A DNA stretch of 64,000 nt from Mesaphorura yosii (lineage: Eukaryota > Arthropoda > Collembola > Poduromorpha > Tullbergiidae), in contig WIXG01000024.1 in assembly GCA_009869945.1 (NCBI GenBank), positions 62,001-126,000 of the forward strand, written 5' to 3'. Shown here in pieces: positions 49,610 through 63,899 of the stretch (its first letter is position 1; every line of letters starts with the position of its first letter). The translations under genes were made by a program, and so were the position numbers. The notes beneath the pieces were generated by a model. It made no database searches and had not been told where the DNA came from. It was given only the letters and a program-made list of their open reading frames with translations.

Positions 49610-52600
49610 TGAAATCTCTCGGTGCCAAAAGTCAAAATTATAGAATTACTAGCTAAAACGGCTGGTCACTGAGTGAGCGGCGAAAATGAATTGTCAACAT
49701 TGGGTCGGGGCACCACACAATATAGCGCGATAACACCGCCTGACCATGGCGGACATGCTTGTGAAAACCGCTTTTTTAAATTATTAAGGCGTTTCGGAGG
49801 AGTAGTGTCACAAGCAAGAATAGCTTCAAGAGCATTATAAGAGGTCGGATGCTTTCATAAATGATTAAATGCTTTTACAGGCGTTCTTGGCATGAGAGGT
49901 CGGTGTTTTAAATCATTCTGTTGTTTAAGTATTTTCTTTATTATCACACTTGTTGTCTCAGTTTTTGAGTTAACAACAAATTCATACGCAAATAAAAATA
50001 TTTTCATTTCTTTGACCATAATCTTGCCAATCACTTCTCAAGTGGCTCACGCAAGCCAGCAATGTTGTTGGTGAATAAATATCCCTAGGGTACTCCGCCG
50101 TAAAATCTAAAGCATTTAGTCTTTTATTTTGGACAAAATTACAACCGATGTATTCAAAATGAGCGCAAGTAATTCTGTGTTTCTGTAAAGTTGGTAATTC
50201 TATAAAATTTTACCGGCGAAATGATTCTATCAAAATGCCCCCTATCCTAAATAAACGTCAGTAAAGTTTACCGACATTTGACATTTTTCATGCCCTACCC
50301 TCTAGTATATTCTGACAATATTGATGTGGAGTAGGGAATTCAACTTCTCGCGATGGGACGAAAATCAACTGGCATTACGAGGCAAGGACCACGAAAATGA
50401 GTAATGATTTCCGGTCCACTTTTGCCAGACAGTCACACAGGTGTATTAATTTCACTTCACCAGGTTCATGGTTTCTTCAACTGTCAATGAGACAGAGGCA
50501 TAAAAGGGGAGAGTGACTGTGTAGTCACTGTACCATCAGCTGGAGAAACCACACTGGTCAATAGATATTGGAATCCGACGAACAGGACGGGGCTGAAACA
50601 GTTGAAAGTAAGCCAGATGGTCCTAAACAGTGACTAAGTGGCTAACGGTTGGGTCGAATCCATTCAGAGTGTATGCTCAAGGTATACAAATATCTCGTGA
50701 ATTTACGTATGAAACGAACCCACAATATGATCCTTCATTTCAACACGACAGTAAAGTTGGGTTTAAAGATGAAGTAAAGACGAAATTGTCGGAGTTGACC
50801 AATTGCATAGAGCGGAAGGAGAGGAACGAACTCCAAAGATCAAATCTCCAGATTTCGATAACCTTCCACTGAAACGAAGTAAAATTTCTTCATTAAGTCA
50901 GCAGCTTCAGCTTTGGAATCGACGATTAAATCTCGTGCCATTATTGACGAACAGCGCTTGGAATTCGAGAGATCTTGCCGTTCAGACGAATTCTACATCC
51001 AGGTGCAAGACAGGAAAGAAGACAGGCTGAAATCATTTCTTGACATTCGGATGCAACTTCTGAATCACTTGTCTTCATAATCTGGGAGAATGTTCACATA
51101 CCATGAATACTACTCTTCGTGTCTCTCGGCCTCATATATCGTCTGCTGAGTACGGAACAAATGTCTTAGCCGCACTCACTTAACACTTTATCAAGGACAA
51201 TATCTGATGAAGCTGATATAGCTTCCGGTGTCCCAATCTCAAAGATGGTTTGAATTAAACATTTTCTATTGAACTGGGCCATCGCTTAGCACTTATATTC
51301 TATTCAAATGATCAATGGGCAGCCTGATCAACTTTCGACTGGTTTTTAAATTTTTACCGACAACGCAGAAAGTAACCGTTCAAAATCGATTGCGTCATTC
51401 AATAAGTCTGTCAAACTTAACAGAAATACAGATTTACCGGTTTCATTTTGAGTAGACCGAATACCATAATTTCAAGCTCCATTACATTTTTAACTCTTCC
51501 ATCGGCCTATTGTATGATTCGAAGGCAATTTTTTGCTCTGTTATTTCATTTCATTCTTATTCACGACTTCAGCGTTTAACCTTCATTGAATTTCATGACT
51601 GATGAAAGAACTTATCCATTTAAATTTAACATAAGAAGGCAAAGAAAGCACGAGCGGCTCAATGCAACATAAAAACGAGAATAATATAAAGACAGACTCA
51701 GACAGTCAGGTAAGAAAAGAAAATGATATTTGACGAGATCTTCCGGTCGTGCGCGCAACTAGGTGCGACGGTAAGGAGAAAGTTCTGCTTTCTCCAGCAG
51801 AGCTCTCCTTCTCTCGTTGTAACGCAGCCTTGTGAGCGTGAGATATCTTCATTCTTCCACTCTGAACTTGAAGTACGCTCGTGCATTGTACGTAAGAATT
51901 TTATTTACTGAGAAAGGTGGACAGAACAGGAAAAGAATAATGATACGGAGGTTTAGACAGTGCCTGGTCGGATGCTGGATCGAGGAGAGAAACCAACCGA
52001 CTGTAAAAAATTGAAAGGGCAGAGAAAGAAATAAATGTCATCAATTCAATTACCTTACATTTTTCTTTCCTGCTCTCGCAGTGCACCAACCATGCCAGAA
52101 AACTCAACCCCCGAGTTTTCAGCTCACCTTAAGCTGAATGATGAATGTGGCTTGTAACCCTGCTTTCTGTTCAAATTAAATTCAAACATTCTCGTGCGCA
52201 TTTGTTCCCTGACAGGACATTGGTTGGCGTCAACGACATATTCAAACTTGAGTTTCGTTAATTGAATTATCAGGTTCGATTGCAATGGAGTTTTATACTG
52301 GAATGAGATTTGAAAAATTTTATAACAAACATGGTTAGGCGAACGCATTTCTAAAGCTTTGAAGCATACTCAGGGTTTAGATTCCGCTATTGTGCAGGAA
52401 GCCTTGTTCCAAGCGCAATTGCAGGTTCTTTGTGCAGGGTATCTTGGAATCTCAGGCAATCTACCAAACAAAAACTAACTTTGAACTTAACAATCAGATT
52501 CGAGAAAGGAAAAAGCGTAAATGAGAATCGAATATTTGAAGTTTCTCGCAGCTGCTTGGCCTCTTCTCTCCGTCTGGACTCAGTCATTCAGGATTTTTTT

Positions 52601-55600
52601 TGACTCGAGCCAAGAACAAATCCGTTCTATTATTGAACGCAAACCACTAAAATGCTTTTATTTGTTGCACTACAAAAATCCAGGAATCAATATCACGGCA
52701 ATGGCAATAAAACGTAACTTGTTTCAAACTTATTCTACAAGATTCATCTATTCTTAAATATTCGGCTGCTCCCGTGTCGTGCCGAGTCAAAGTGAGGCAA
52801 CAAAGTTTTTGATACAAAGGGAGTAGGAAATCACTTTTTCGTAAGATGTTTACTTTTCCAATTTCTCAACACGTAAAGGTGTAAGTAAGTGCTAACTATT
52901 GTTGTGCTCCTGCTCTGCTCTCCACTTCACAAGCTCTCTGTGTAAGCTTCGATTGACTTTGATCCAGACGGATTATTTCGACCGTGCTATACTCGTGCCA
53001 TAATCCAGCCCATTCTGCAACGCTGACAACATGTTAAAATTTCATTAATAATTCTGGCTCTGCTGATTGATCGCCAGTATGCGATACACACGCACTCCTT
53101 CCTGACCTGAATATTGTAGATCACACAATCTGGAAACAGGAATAGCACCCAGCCTTTATTTGAAGTCGAACATAATGAATTCATTTAATTTTTCGGAGTC
53201 AATTAATGTATTATTTTGAAACATACTTTGATGGACACGTCAACCAAAAAACACAATCTAGTCTAGGGTTTTGCATCGGCGATGAAGAGAGGAAAACTGT
53301 CGTGATCCTCAATGATAAATGAAAATGATAAATAATCATAAATGAATGGCGTGACGATGAAAGGTTCCATATATTTCAATCATTTCAGAAGGAGAGCACA
53401 TTTTGAAAATTTAAACACAATTTTGAATATATTATTTGCATAAACCATAACGGAAAGCTTCAGTTCCAATAAAGGCGTGAACGTGAAATATTTAATAAAC
53501 CAAACTTTAAGTTAATTCTGTTTGATTGGAATTGAAAGCGTCCGTTCTTCAAATGATAGAACTTAATCCACGTAAAAATTGAAGCCCCAGAAAGATCTCT
53601 TCGAGTCTCTGAGGCATGAATAATCACGTAACATAATTAGGACCATACCTCCTCCCTACGTCGTCTTAATAGAATTGAAGTGTGACACATGCTTCAATGA
53701 TGTATAATTACGTGCATGAGTGAATTCTGAGCAAATGATGAAATGAATTTCGTCCTGAGTGTACTCGTATTGTCTACACGTAAACAATGTATTCGCTGGA
53801 AACGGGTTCTGTATTTCTGTTTCCCGGAACGTCAACAGATGAAAGCGTAGACTGTGCGTGAACAAAGCATAGGAACGTATGGGGTTTAGATATTAAAGTC
53901 ATTCCACGACTTTTGTGGTCTTGGTGAACTCTTAATCTCTGAGCAATAAAATTAACGTAAACTTAATCCTAGTAATATTTCTAATATGAAGACAAAACTT
54001 TGGCGGAGAATAAGGAATTTCTGCCCCTCTTCTTTGGCGTCGGTGAGAGATCCCCAATGACAATTATAACACTCGTGGCATATTCCTTGTTAATTAAAAT
54101 CCACTAAATTCTGCAGAATCAATCTTTCACGTCTCACGTACAGATTTTTTTCTCCTAAACATTTCTCAAGACATGACTCAAAATTTGATAGGCGAGCAAG
54201 CTATGAAATGACATGATATAAATGGATAGAGCCCAAGGTTTGTTAGATCAGTTTCGTTCTGAGGCAACTGATGGAGGTACAATAATCGAATCATAGAATT
54301 AATAGGAATTCTATTCACCCTTTGGGGAGCATAATGCTATAAGAATTAATTCCACTAGATCACGTGGCCACTGCGGTACTTTACGCTGGGCGGTGGTGAG
54401 TTGGTGGTGCTTTCCAGATTATCAGCCTGCAGCGAACTGATGCTTCTACAAAGCGGATCACGTTACTACCGAAAAGGCTGGTTGATGTGATTATGGAACA
54501 ATAAAGAATATTTTACGTTCACCATGCCGTTGCAGTGGTGGGTACAAGTTGTGTGCAAGCGAAGAAGCTAGGCGAGGCATAGCAAAGATAGTAAGTTGGA
54601 ATTGCAAGGCGCTTGCCAGACTTTTTCACCTGTTCAGTGCCCCTGAATGTAGACGCTCAAAATAACGAAACGTGTTCCCAGACATGATAAAAGTGTGAGC
54701 ACGAGGAGAAAGTCGAAGCGCAAGCATGTCCCAGTGCAAAGCTTACTCCAAAAACCTGAAGTTGATCCAGGAAATGATGACTGAGGGACTCTATCGTTCT
54801 GCTTCCACTTCTCTTTCTTGTGCGTGTAACGTCTTTCTTTCTTCCATCTGGGTTTTCGAATGCTTTCGCTTCTGCACTTCCCTCTCGTAGCCGACCAAGT
54901 CTTCCACTCAGGGCCTAGCATCCGCTGATTCCGTAAACGTATTCATGTGCTCGTCGTGTGTAGTTCTTTCACTTTCTTCCTTTCACAACCTAAAACCTGA
55001 ACTACGACTCATTGCGTACATTTTCCAAATATCGACACAGACAAAACTACTCGTAAACCCACATTTATGGAATAAAGGTCGGGAGTCCGCTTATAAGAGC
55101 CTTTGTCGAGTTTTGTGCATGTGCGAGTCGTGAGCAGTGGCCAAACAAGCCATCATCACATATCTCTGCTTCGTCCAAAAATTGAAACAATTTTCTACCT
55201 CCGAAGCACGGAAGAACTTCGCGGAACTCATTTCATTCTCGGCCCGTCGTATCTCCCAATTCTATCGGTGTAACGTTGTGACCTGTTTGCGAGTGCAGTC
55301 AGGCCGTGTTGCAGGACCGGAATAATATATATTTACAACTTTCTCAAAGAAAGTGAGTTAGTCGTGGACATTGTCCCCTGGGCTCCGCACAGCACCATAA
55401 TAGTCGTAATAGCCTGCCCACACACAGAACTCGTCAAGAATCTGACAACTTTCTCACACTTCTCGTTCTGTGTGTCTGGCTGCATTACGGTTGGAGTGAC
55501 AAAACTTGAGACGGAGCAGAATGATTGCGAGTGCGACCCGGTGTGCTAGAAAATAAGTTTTTAATAACGTACACAAGAATGGCAAGCCTCTAGCCAGGCG

Positions 55601-56730
55601 AAACAACAAAACAAAGTTCGTTTCTATTGTGAATGTGGAATCTTTTCCGGGACCTGATAATTTCCCATTTTCCAAATACGCCGCCGACAAATCTCAGACG
55701 CTAACGACAAAATTCATTCACTCGGCTGGCAAAGCAGAGTGAAGACCAGAATCAGATTAAAAGTCAGTGATGTTTTGGAAACTCCTGAATTCTGAAGGCG
55801 GTACTTTCATTGTGATGCATATTTTGGTGGAAGATCAATATTTGTTTAAGACTCAGCAGCGAGACAGCAAGAAGAAACCGCGATCCATCTCGTCTTTCCA
55901 ACACTCTGCAATTGTGTACTCACATGAGCCTGTGCACCAGTTTTGGCAAAGTGCTGGCAGTTGGAATACATCGCAACGCACTCATGCCACGGGTTGATCA
56001 GAATGACGAGAAGACGATGACGTGTACAGGCAGTGATTCAGAAAAGAGGAAATAGAGCGATCACAACTTTTACTGCTAAACTTGCACTATTTCGGGCACA
56101 TTCCAAACTTGTCATGGCTTCGCTTAACGCGGCGTTCAATAGACTGACTGACATCTTACCAAGTTTGGCTGTCAACTGATGATACTAATAATACATTTGG
56201 ACGTAAACACATCAGGAAAACATGCTGTACACTGACTGATTGAATGTCGTTTCTTGTGATGTGTCTCCTTCGCCTCAACGTCTGGTTGCACTGATTTCAC
56301 GCTTCAGCGTAGGAATCAATTTTTACAAGTCGGAGTGAACCGCATCTGATGCGGTGTCTTTCTAACAAAGGGACCTTACCCCTGAAACGTATTCAGTCGA
56401 GAACATCTTCAGCACGATTGAACTCTTCTGTGATCCTTGCACCGCCGTTTCATGGCCGTGAGTGTTCATAAAACACGAAGCGATAATAAAGCTTGCGACT
56501 GTCGCTCTGCATACTAAGGTTCAGATGACCTCCTTCGAATAGCATATAACAAGTGCAGGTCGGCGGAAATCTTGCGCGTGTCGAGTGAAGTTGGTAATAT
56601 ATTGACAAAGTTTATTTTGTAAATACAAGAAAAGTAATAAAGATCCTGAGTACTTCGGGAGCAATTTTTAATATAATCAAGAATCCCCACACTGAACTGA
56701 AGAAGAGACGTGAGAAGAAAGAAAGAAAGA
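49610..56730. other. Intergenic region upstream of the receptor gene
   Basis: Apart from the decayed fragment at 50.5-51.1 kb, the open frames (for example 51698-52107 minus and 54634-54921 minus) carry no recognisable domains. A short GAAA run (56718-56730) precedes the receptor start. The promoter of the receptor should lie here, but I cannot place it. Confidence 0.45.
50540..51080 (+). pseudogene. Decayed gene fragment, function unknown
   Basis: Protein-like sequence continues only if the frame changes. One frame (50630-50872) ends with DEVKTKLSELTNCIERKERN. A second gives RTPKIKSPDFDNLPLKRSKISSL. A third, to a TAA at 51079, gives ESTIKSRAIIDEQRLEFER, then DEFYIQVQDRKEDRLKSFLD and MQLLNHLSS. 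The charged, helix-rich C-terminal end resembles tails of Myb/SANT-like or MADF-type DNA-binding proteins, often transposon-derived, but I cannot name it. No splice sites explain the shifts, so it is probably a pseudogene or retrocopy. Confidence 0.3.
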
Positions 56731-59700
56731 ATGAGGCTGATTGGTTTCAACAGAAGGCGCATGGTCGTCATCATGCGGAACCAGAGTATCTGTTACTACT
56801 TGATCATTCTCTGTTTTCACGTCGAGACAGGCTCAGCTGGCAACCCAGACGCCAAGCGACTCTACGATGACCTTCTGTCAAATTACAATAAGCTCGTTCG
56901 GCCCGTCGTTAATGTCACCGATGCACTGACCGTCAAGATTAAACTCAAGCTGTCCCAGCTCATAGATGTGGTAAGTTTTTATGTACTTTCACTCTCATTA
57001 TTAATTCATGACGCATCGCTCTCCTCGCGTGAGTGTGGTGGGAAATAACAACCAGAAGCATTTGTTTGCCAGGACCATGCTGCGTGATGGTCGGATTTGT
57101 TTCCGTCTTGTTTTGGGGCATGCAAATAAGGAAGCAGAAATTGCAACATAAGTGGGCTTAATTATGCATAAAGAAACGAATAAAGTTTCACTTTGTCTTC
57201 TTGCCTTGCCTTTCTCGCCACTTGAATTCATTCATTGCCTGATTTTATTAAAGTCTTTGTGCTCAGTTCGCGGCACTGTTAAAGGAATTTCACACTTCAT
57301 CGGGTGCGAGATGGAAGAATGGAAAGAACAATAATTACAATGGTACATTGTTCGTGGAGTAGGAATGTGAAGCTTTGAGAGATGAGAAAAGGAACGAAAT
57401 GCGAGCAGTGGCGAAAAGTGCCTGACTTTCTATTTATGCAGTTGGGGAAAGTAAAGTGTTCTCATTTCTGAGATTTCTGCCCAGGCCCGCTTGTCTCGTC
57501 AATCTGTCATCTGGATTTTTATTATTTAAGGCACAGGGCTAAATGCCAACTCTCATTGTTTTTTCCATCGGCGCTTATTTATTCCCGAGTCAGTTAGCGG
57601 TTTAGCAAACAGTGCAGCTTTCACCGTGCTGCCACTTCAACTATTTGCCTCATTCATATTCTGGAGATATCCACATCGTCCGATGCTAGGCTGAAATACA
57701 GAACGTCAAAATTCAGAATTAATTACAGGTCAACTGTTGGGAGTTTGAAGGTTTTTCAATCATTTAAGAGAGAATAAGCTCAAATCGGTCTTCGATGTTT
57801 GCTTCATCATCAGGGTTGTGTCACACCGACCACGGGAGCCAAATAAATCATTTCTGCAATTTCCTTTCACAAATTAGTTTAGCAAGTTTAGCAAACCTCT
57901 TCACACTTCAAAACTTAAGCCCTGTCCAAATTAAATTCCTGTGATTTATACTGAAACAAACCGAATTTGATTGAGCACGACTTCTTTCGGTTGACAGAGT
58001 TGCTCAATCTCATTACAAAGTTGGCGGCTTTGAGAATTCATAAGAGCGTCAATGTGAAAAATTATCAAATCCTCTGAGATCAAGAGAAAAGTCAAACCAA
58101 AGCACATGACACTAACATGGAGAAATGGAAAAGCAACAGCAAAGAATTCAGGGTTTTGATTAACACAAATTCTATGAATGGCTTTAAATCATGGTTTCAA
58201 GCCTTGAAGGAAGATGGATGAACTTAGCAGAAGAAGAATATTAAATTGAGAACCATGCAGGCGTGAAAACTTTGTCAGTCACTCGGTTTGTGTACGCATG
58301 TTACTCGTTTTTCTGATCTCTGCTGCTGCTGCTTTCTGACTTGCCTTTCTCCTCTGGTAGCACCGTGCGTGATGTGATGGTTCGTTGGCTAGACCGACAT
58401 TAAAATTCTAAACTTGCAAAGTATTAACGACTCTCTTCATTCACTTTTCTGTGCCATGCACTCTTCACCGCACACAGCCTCCGGTTCAAGTGGCACAGTT
58501 CTAGAAAGTAGAGTAAAGAGGGTATGATTGACTTCGCATTCCAGCTCGAGATAATATTATAAGATTATTCGAGTGTCTGGCTGTTAGAGTGCAGTCTGCC
58601 CCGAGAAGGTATGCGTCGGCCTCTGAGTTTCTCGGGTTCCTCGCCTCTTCACGGCAGCCTCATCATTCCCCAATTCCGTCTCCTCGTAAAGTGTTGTGTA
58701 CGTGAGCCATGAATCATTTTCTCCTTTCCGTGACTAACGTGCGGACCCACTCTCCTGCCCTTTCGACCTCGTGGTCGTACATAATTGCACTTCTACCAGC
58801 CCCGAAATTTGAGCTCACCGTGGCCACTCTTGCCTGCGTTTGATTTCAACTCCACTAAGCCATACATTTCCAATTGTAGCGAAATTTGCTTCATCGATTG
58901 ATTCATAAGAGTTGATGCCAATAATAATGATCTGCCAACTTTCTCCGAGAAGTTTCCTTCTCTTTTCACTTCTTTTCTTCTTTATCTCCACAAGAACTCT
59001 TGCCTGGAAAGACTTTTCACAATCCACCGCCACACAATGCTTTATTGTAATGCGTTTCTGTGCTACCATTGTCCAGGATTATAAGATTCTCAAGAGCGCT
59101 AATAATAATTTGAGTCTGCATTCATACGCGCAGTTTATAAGTAGGTTTGCAGAAGTGGAAGAGAAGGAAGTACGAAGAGTGGGGAAATAGAGAAAAAGTG
59201 AGATTGTTGGAAAACTAATTTCTTTGTGAAAAAATGTTCTTATCTGCTGTGTATTTGAATACGTGCTCAACTTCAACATGATTTCAACTGCGCTGTGGAA
59301 CATTCTGAATTTTGTCGGCTGCTCTAAAAGCCAAAACGTCTAAACCAGCAGCCAACTACAACTATTTGTCACAATTTAACGTGGCCGTAGAATAGGCCAC
59401 AAATTTTGAGAAAGTGAGTTTGGGACGAAACGAGAGGCTTGGGAGCGAGGTGACTGCTCCAAAGAATGGCGGCAATACAGAGCAGCGTGCGTTTATAATC
59501 CACTGAAATGTATTCAACAGCCGCACTCATTATGAATGAGCATGTAGATTATGTATGCGATACATCGTGGCACACTGTACGACAACCACACGTTGCTCGC
59601 ACCAGGTCGTTTTAGCTTTCAAACTTTTCCAGCATGTGGGCAGAAGCCGGCGAAGGTAAACTTGTCTTGAAAGGAAGAAGGAAACAAAGGTGCTCAAAGA

Positions 59701-62700
59701 CCTGCAGCGACTGACAGAAATGTTTTTCATGAGTTTGAGTTCAACACAGAAGGGCATGCTTGCTCTGTCTACGTTGCGTATTCTTGAATTGCTTTCACTG
59801 AAGCCAACAGAATTTGTATAAAAATTCGAGATAAAGTGCCAGCACTGAACCAGCAACCAAGTTCCTGGTTACATTCTGATGTGTCAAAAGTTTCCTCATT
59901 TATTAATTATTCAAAAGATTAGAGTAAGCCCAAGTGAAAGCGGGAGCGATACAAAAACAGGTAATGTTCTGAGTTCTGAGTGCTCGAGAGACTCTGACCA
60001 GACTCTAGTCTCAGGGATCAAGGCAGAGTAACGTGCGTTTTAGTGTAGAGTGCGAAGGGAAGGAGCCAGAAAGGTGACTTGTTTATGCCAACTGCTTCCT
60101 TTTTATATTTATTGCTTTGTCTACCACTCACATTTATCCACCATTTGCGTTTCTCGGAGGATGCTCAGTTGACTCAGTCGCCTCACGATCATTTATCGGA
60201 AATGTGGAGAGCATATCTGTTCAAGTATGAGTTGTGCCATACTAAAGAGCTTATATATCAGCGCAGGAATATGGAATTCAGCCCAGAAGTTTCTTAAAAT
60301 AATTAATCCCTTCGAGCATGCATATCTAGAACACAAATAATTAATTCATGCGATGGCGAATTGTCCCGAGCCAATTAGCACAATTAAAATTAGTCATATA
60401 AGTAAGTAATTAGTTTCTGACTGCAGCTCCCCAATTGCATTTACGAGTCTACTACGCTTTGTGTGGCTCGAGATTCTTTCAGGACGATCTTATGCGTGTA
60501 CACGAGGCGTGTGCGTGTATCTTGTTCTACAACTTTCATCTGAGAGTCGTTATCCTTAGCACTGGGGTTTCTATAGAGGGAAAGGAAAGCAAGTTGGTTG
60601 GGAAGAGACAGAACAAGAAGGTATTAATTGAGTCGATTCTGTCTTACATACAGAGACCGCAACATTACTACAGCTGCTATTATTGAAAATCGAGCCAACG
60701 TCCTCAGAAAGTGAAAGCGACGAGAAACAGTAGCCGAAAGATAACATTTGCCAGAAACCAGAGACTTCGATTACACATGGAATCCTAACTTCGCGGAATT
60801 TCCATTTCCTACTACAATATCTGTTTTCACGACTGCGTCATGCCCAGGAGTTCAAAAGAACTGAATTGTCTACCTTGTGGTTCATTTTATGCTTAAACAA
60901 CTTTTCCATCAATTCCAATCGCGTGAGCATCATCATTGGTACAAGTGTGCAGTCGTTGTCACCACAAACCCAGTGCGCATCAAATACTCTGACAGAATTT
61001 TCAATAATAATCAGAGCAATGGGAGCGCAGACAGGCCAACATTTGTATGTACCTTCGCATATTACATTTCCAACGGGATAATGGGAAGCAGCTCTCGGAG
61101 TCCAACTATATGTTTACACTGAACCAATTCGAGTCTTCCACCGGCACGTCATTCCAGTCTAGTCCACTTGACGGAAGGGTGAAAGTTCCAGGAAGGAAAT
61201 ACGAGCACGCGACATGATATTTATTCCATATGACAGTCGCATTCCTTTGAATTTTCGACTTTGCCCAAATGATGTCATTCAATCAGCGCTTTTCCAGAAT
61301 TTTCTTTTTCGCCTCTTTGAGACGATCTTGTATTTGCCCGCTCTTCATTACTCACTTTCTGAGTAACCAGTTTTTTCTTCGAAATTTAACTCTGAACGCA
61401 TCCAGTTGTAGCGTGCTGATAATTAATTGACTGTGTACACAGATGGGATAACGCATCATGCATACAAACTCGAACGCAAACATTGAATGGAGTCGTGCTT
61501 TCACGTTAATGAATGTCTAAATCAAACTTCTTGCATTCCAAATAAGTTAATTAAAATAAAAGCTCAAATGCGAAGACGGGAGGATCGTGGAGGTGGCAAG
61601 TGTTCGCCACGCGACTTTTCAGTCACAGCTTTTGCTCGTTCGCCCCATTGTAAAACTATTTCAATTTAGGCAGAAGTTACGCTTACTTTTGTCACACAGC
61701 TCGGAAAGACTAATGCTGAATTGAAGGCTTTACTGAGTATCCGAATTTTGCTCTTTCATTAAAGCAGAGGCATTATGCTAAGAGGCTCAGAATAATGACC
61801 ACAGATCTTTCATCCCCACGTGCAGGGAGTCAAGCGTTCTTTAATAGCTTGGTTTCGGCGATGTCACAAAGTAGCATTTTGTCGAGCTAATAAGATCAGG
61901 GGCCTTAAAAGTTTCATTTTAAACAAACTGCAAACTCACTTCATGAAAGCAGCTCACGGACCGGTGAGTAATGAGAGACGGCAGCAGACGGCTGCTGCCA
62001 GAGTGAAAGATTGCACGTCAACATGCCGACGAAGAAAACTCTCAGAGGAAAGGAGTGTTTTGCCTGCTGCTCAAAGTTTGCCATGCACAAGCTTCAATCT
62101 GTGTAAATGAAAGAATAGAATATTTATAGTGAACGAAATTAGCAGTTTTAAGTGACGGAAATTTTGTGAAGGCAGCAAGTATTTTGATGGAGGATAATTC
62201 AGGAAGAGTGCACGCCGTGCCGTGCCATGCGCATCCTCTTCAGTACAGCTTGCACTGTGCTGGAGTGGAAGAAAGGAAGTGAAAAGACAGCGAAGTTTCT
62301 CCTAAAGACCCAAACAAAATGAAAATTACTTTCTGGATCGGATCCTCAGTCCACGTCGGAGTAGTCGTTTGGCTTTGCACTGAATGACTTGTATTTAGAA
62401 CCGTTTTCGAGTAAATGTTTGCCAATATGCATTCACTTGCAGGATTGGACGGCAGAATTATGTTCCCTTTCAGAGGCAGGTCGGATTCAGGAAAGTATGT
62501 TGCAGTGTTTAATAAGACGGGCACAGCAGGGTTCGCGTTCATTCATTCCATTTCATCTTTTCTCGTAGTCTCTTCCGCCTTAATTCAATCATAAGCTGTA
62601 ACTAATTCCCGCTCTCGAGCAACAACTTTATTAATGAAAGGTAGTTAAAAGATGGTCGATCTCTGCTTCTAATTCCCTTTGAAGTCGACTCGGAGCTTTT

Positions 62701-63899
62701 GTTGTGCACTTACAGAAAATTGCCTCTTTTTTCCTCCACCTTGCCCGTCACAGACGGCGATCAGCCTCGATTGGTATTCATGGTGCAGCGATTTTATTTT
62801 CTCTTTAGACAACTATTATTTGTTTCTCGAAAACGCCAAGAAAGAATAAATTCAAGATGCGAAATTCCGAAGTGAAGAAGTGGGAGACTCACAAAAGAAA
62901 TCACTTTCCATTATTGTGATGAGTGCGAGAATGAAGAATAGATTTAATTATATTAGAGAAGCGGCACAAACTGTCCATTTTGGGTTCTTATACGAAGCTG
63001 CACGTACTCACTACGCGGAAAAGGCGAACAAGATGTATTCTGCGATGCTGAAAGAGGTGGATCTCAAATATTGCACCACTTTTTCTTTCGTTCGTTTTAA
63101 ACTGAAAATGGAAGGGAAATGAACGCCTTTGTGAATCGTAAATGCTACACTTAGCTTGTATGGTGCCTGTATTCCCACTCCTAGATTGCACCATTAATTT
63201 ATTGAGGTTTTATGTACAGCACTTATTCACACTCATTTGTGCTTCTCAAAGCCAACGACCTGAAAATTTGGTGTGCGCAACGAGTTTATCGTCAACACAT
63301 ACAAATTCACCTGCAAAATCACTAATTTTCCATCTCTGCAAGCCAAGTCACTGCGATTCTTCATCCAACGGCAGAGCATGTTTCATAATTTCCGACTCCT
63401 TATGAACGTTATGTGAAAACTCAGAAAGCGTAGTGTGGGTAAACCGTAAGATTGGACGTGTATCTTAATTACACTTTGTAGTCTGTTACACGCTCACAAA
63501 CAATGAATTATGGTTCTAATCTCAATTTAAATCTGGCAGTGGGGAATGTAATAAAGCAGGTTACAAGCGAAGTGAAAAATCTTTCATGTTCTCGCCTGAA
63601 GTGTGGAATTTACTGTTGTGCATAATATTCTGTAGAGACCAACTGCAAGACTCCCTGACTCTGGAGGTCAAAAGTATTTGAGTGGATCCAGAGAATTCAT
63701 TTAATCGTGTCCTTATTCATGCTCTCGCCATGTCTTGTGTGAAGGAAGTGGAAAACTTGATATTCTACGTTTATAAGATTGTATGAAAGTGCAGGCTCCA
63801 TATCTCTGACCTGATTTTCGACTTTGGTTAATCGCTCGGGTTTTCGTTTTACAGAACTTGAAGAACCAGATAATGACAACCAATTTGTGGGTGGTGCAG
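56731..63899 (+). CDS. Nicotinic acetylcholine receptor alpha subunit (first two coding exons)
   Basis: Ligand-gated cation channel subunit of cholinergic synapses; only the N-terminal end is in the window. Exon 56731-56970 and exon 63855-63899 (ACAG|AAC ... CAG|GTAAGC) join in phase 0 across a 6.9-kb intron. A signal peptide ([18 protein letters not shown]) is followed by the start of the mature extracellular domain: [21 protein letters not shown], an N-glycosylation site NVT, and [14 protein letters not shown]. Exon 2 reads [15 protein letters not shown]. The match is best to insect alpha1-alpha4 subunits, above all the alpha3 type. The Glu usual in TTNLWVEQ is Val here. Three in-frame ATGs (56731, 56761, 56773) are possible starts; I took the first. 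The Cys loop and membrane helices lie beyond the right edge, so the alpha label rests on N-terminal similarity alone. Confidence 0.88.
56971..63854 (+). other. First long intron of the receptor gene
   Basis: A 6.9-kb intron, GTAAGT to TTTTACAG. Open frames on both strands (for example 58815-59190, 59530-59856, 62240-62542) show no recognisable domain. A CTG run lies near 58321. Long first introns often carry regulatory elements, but none can be named here. Confidence 0.6.

Noticed and set aside
50640-50665. tRNA-like GGTCGAATCC T-loop motif
   Set aside because: No acceptor stem or anticodon arm can be built around it.
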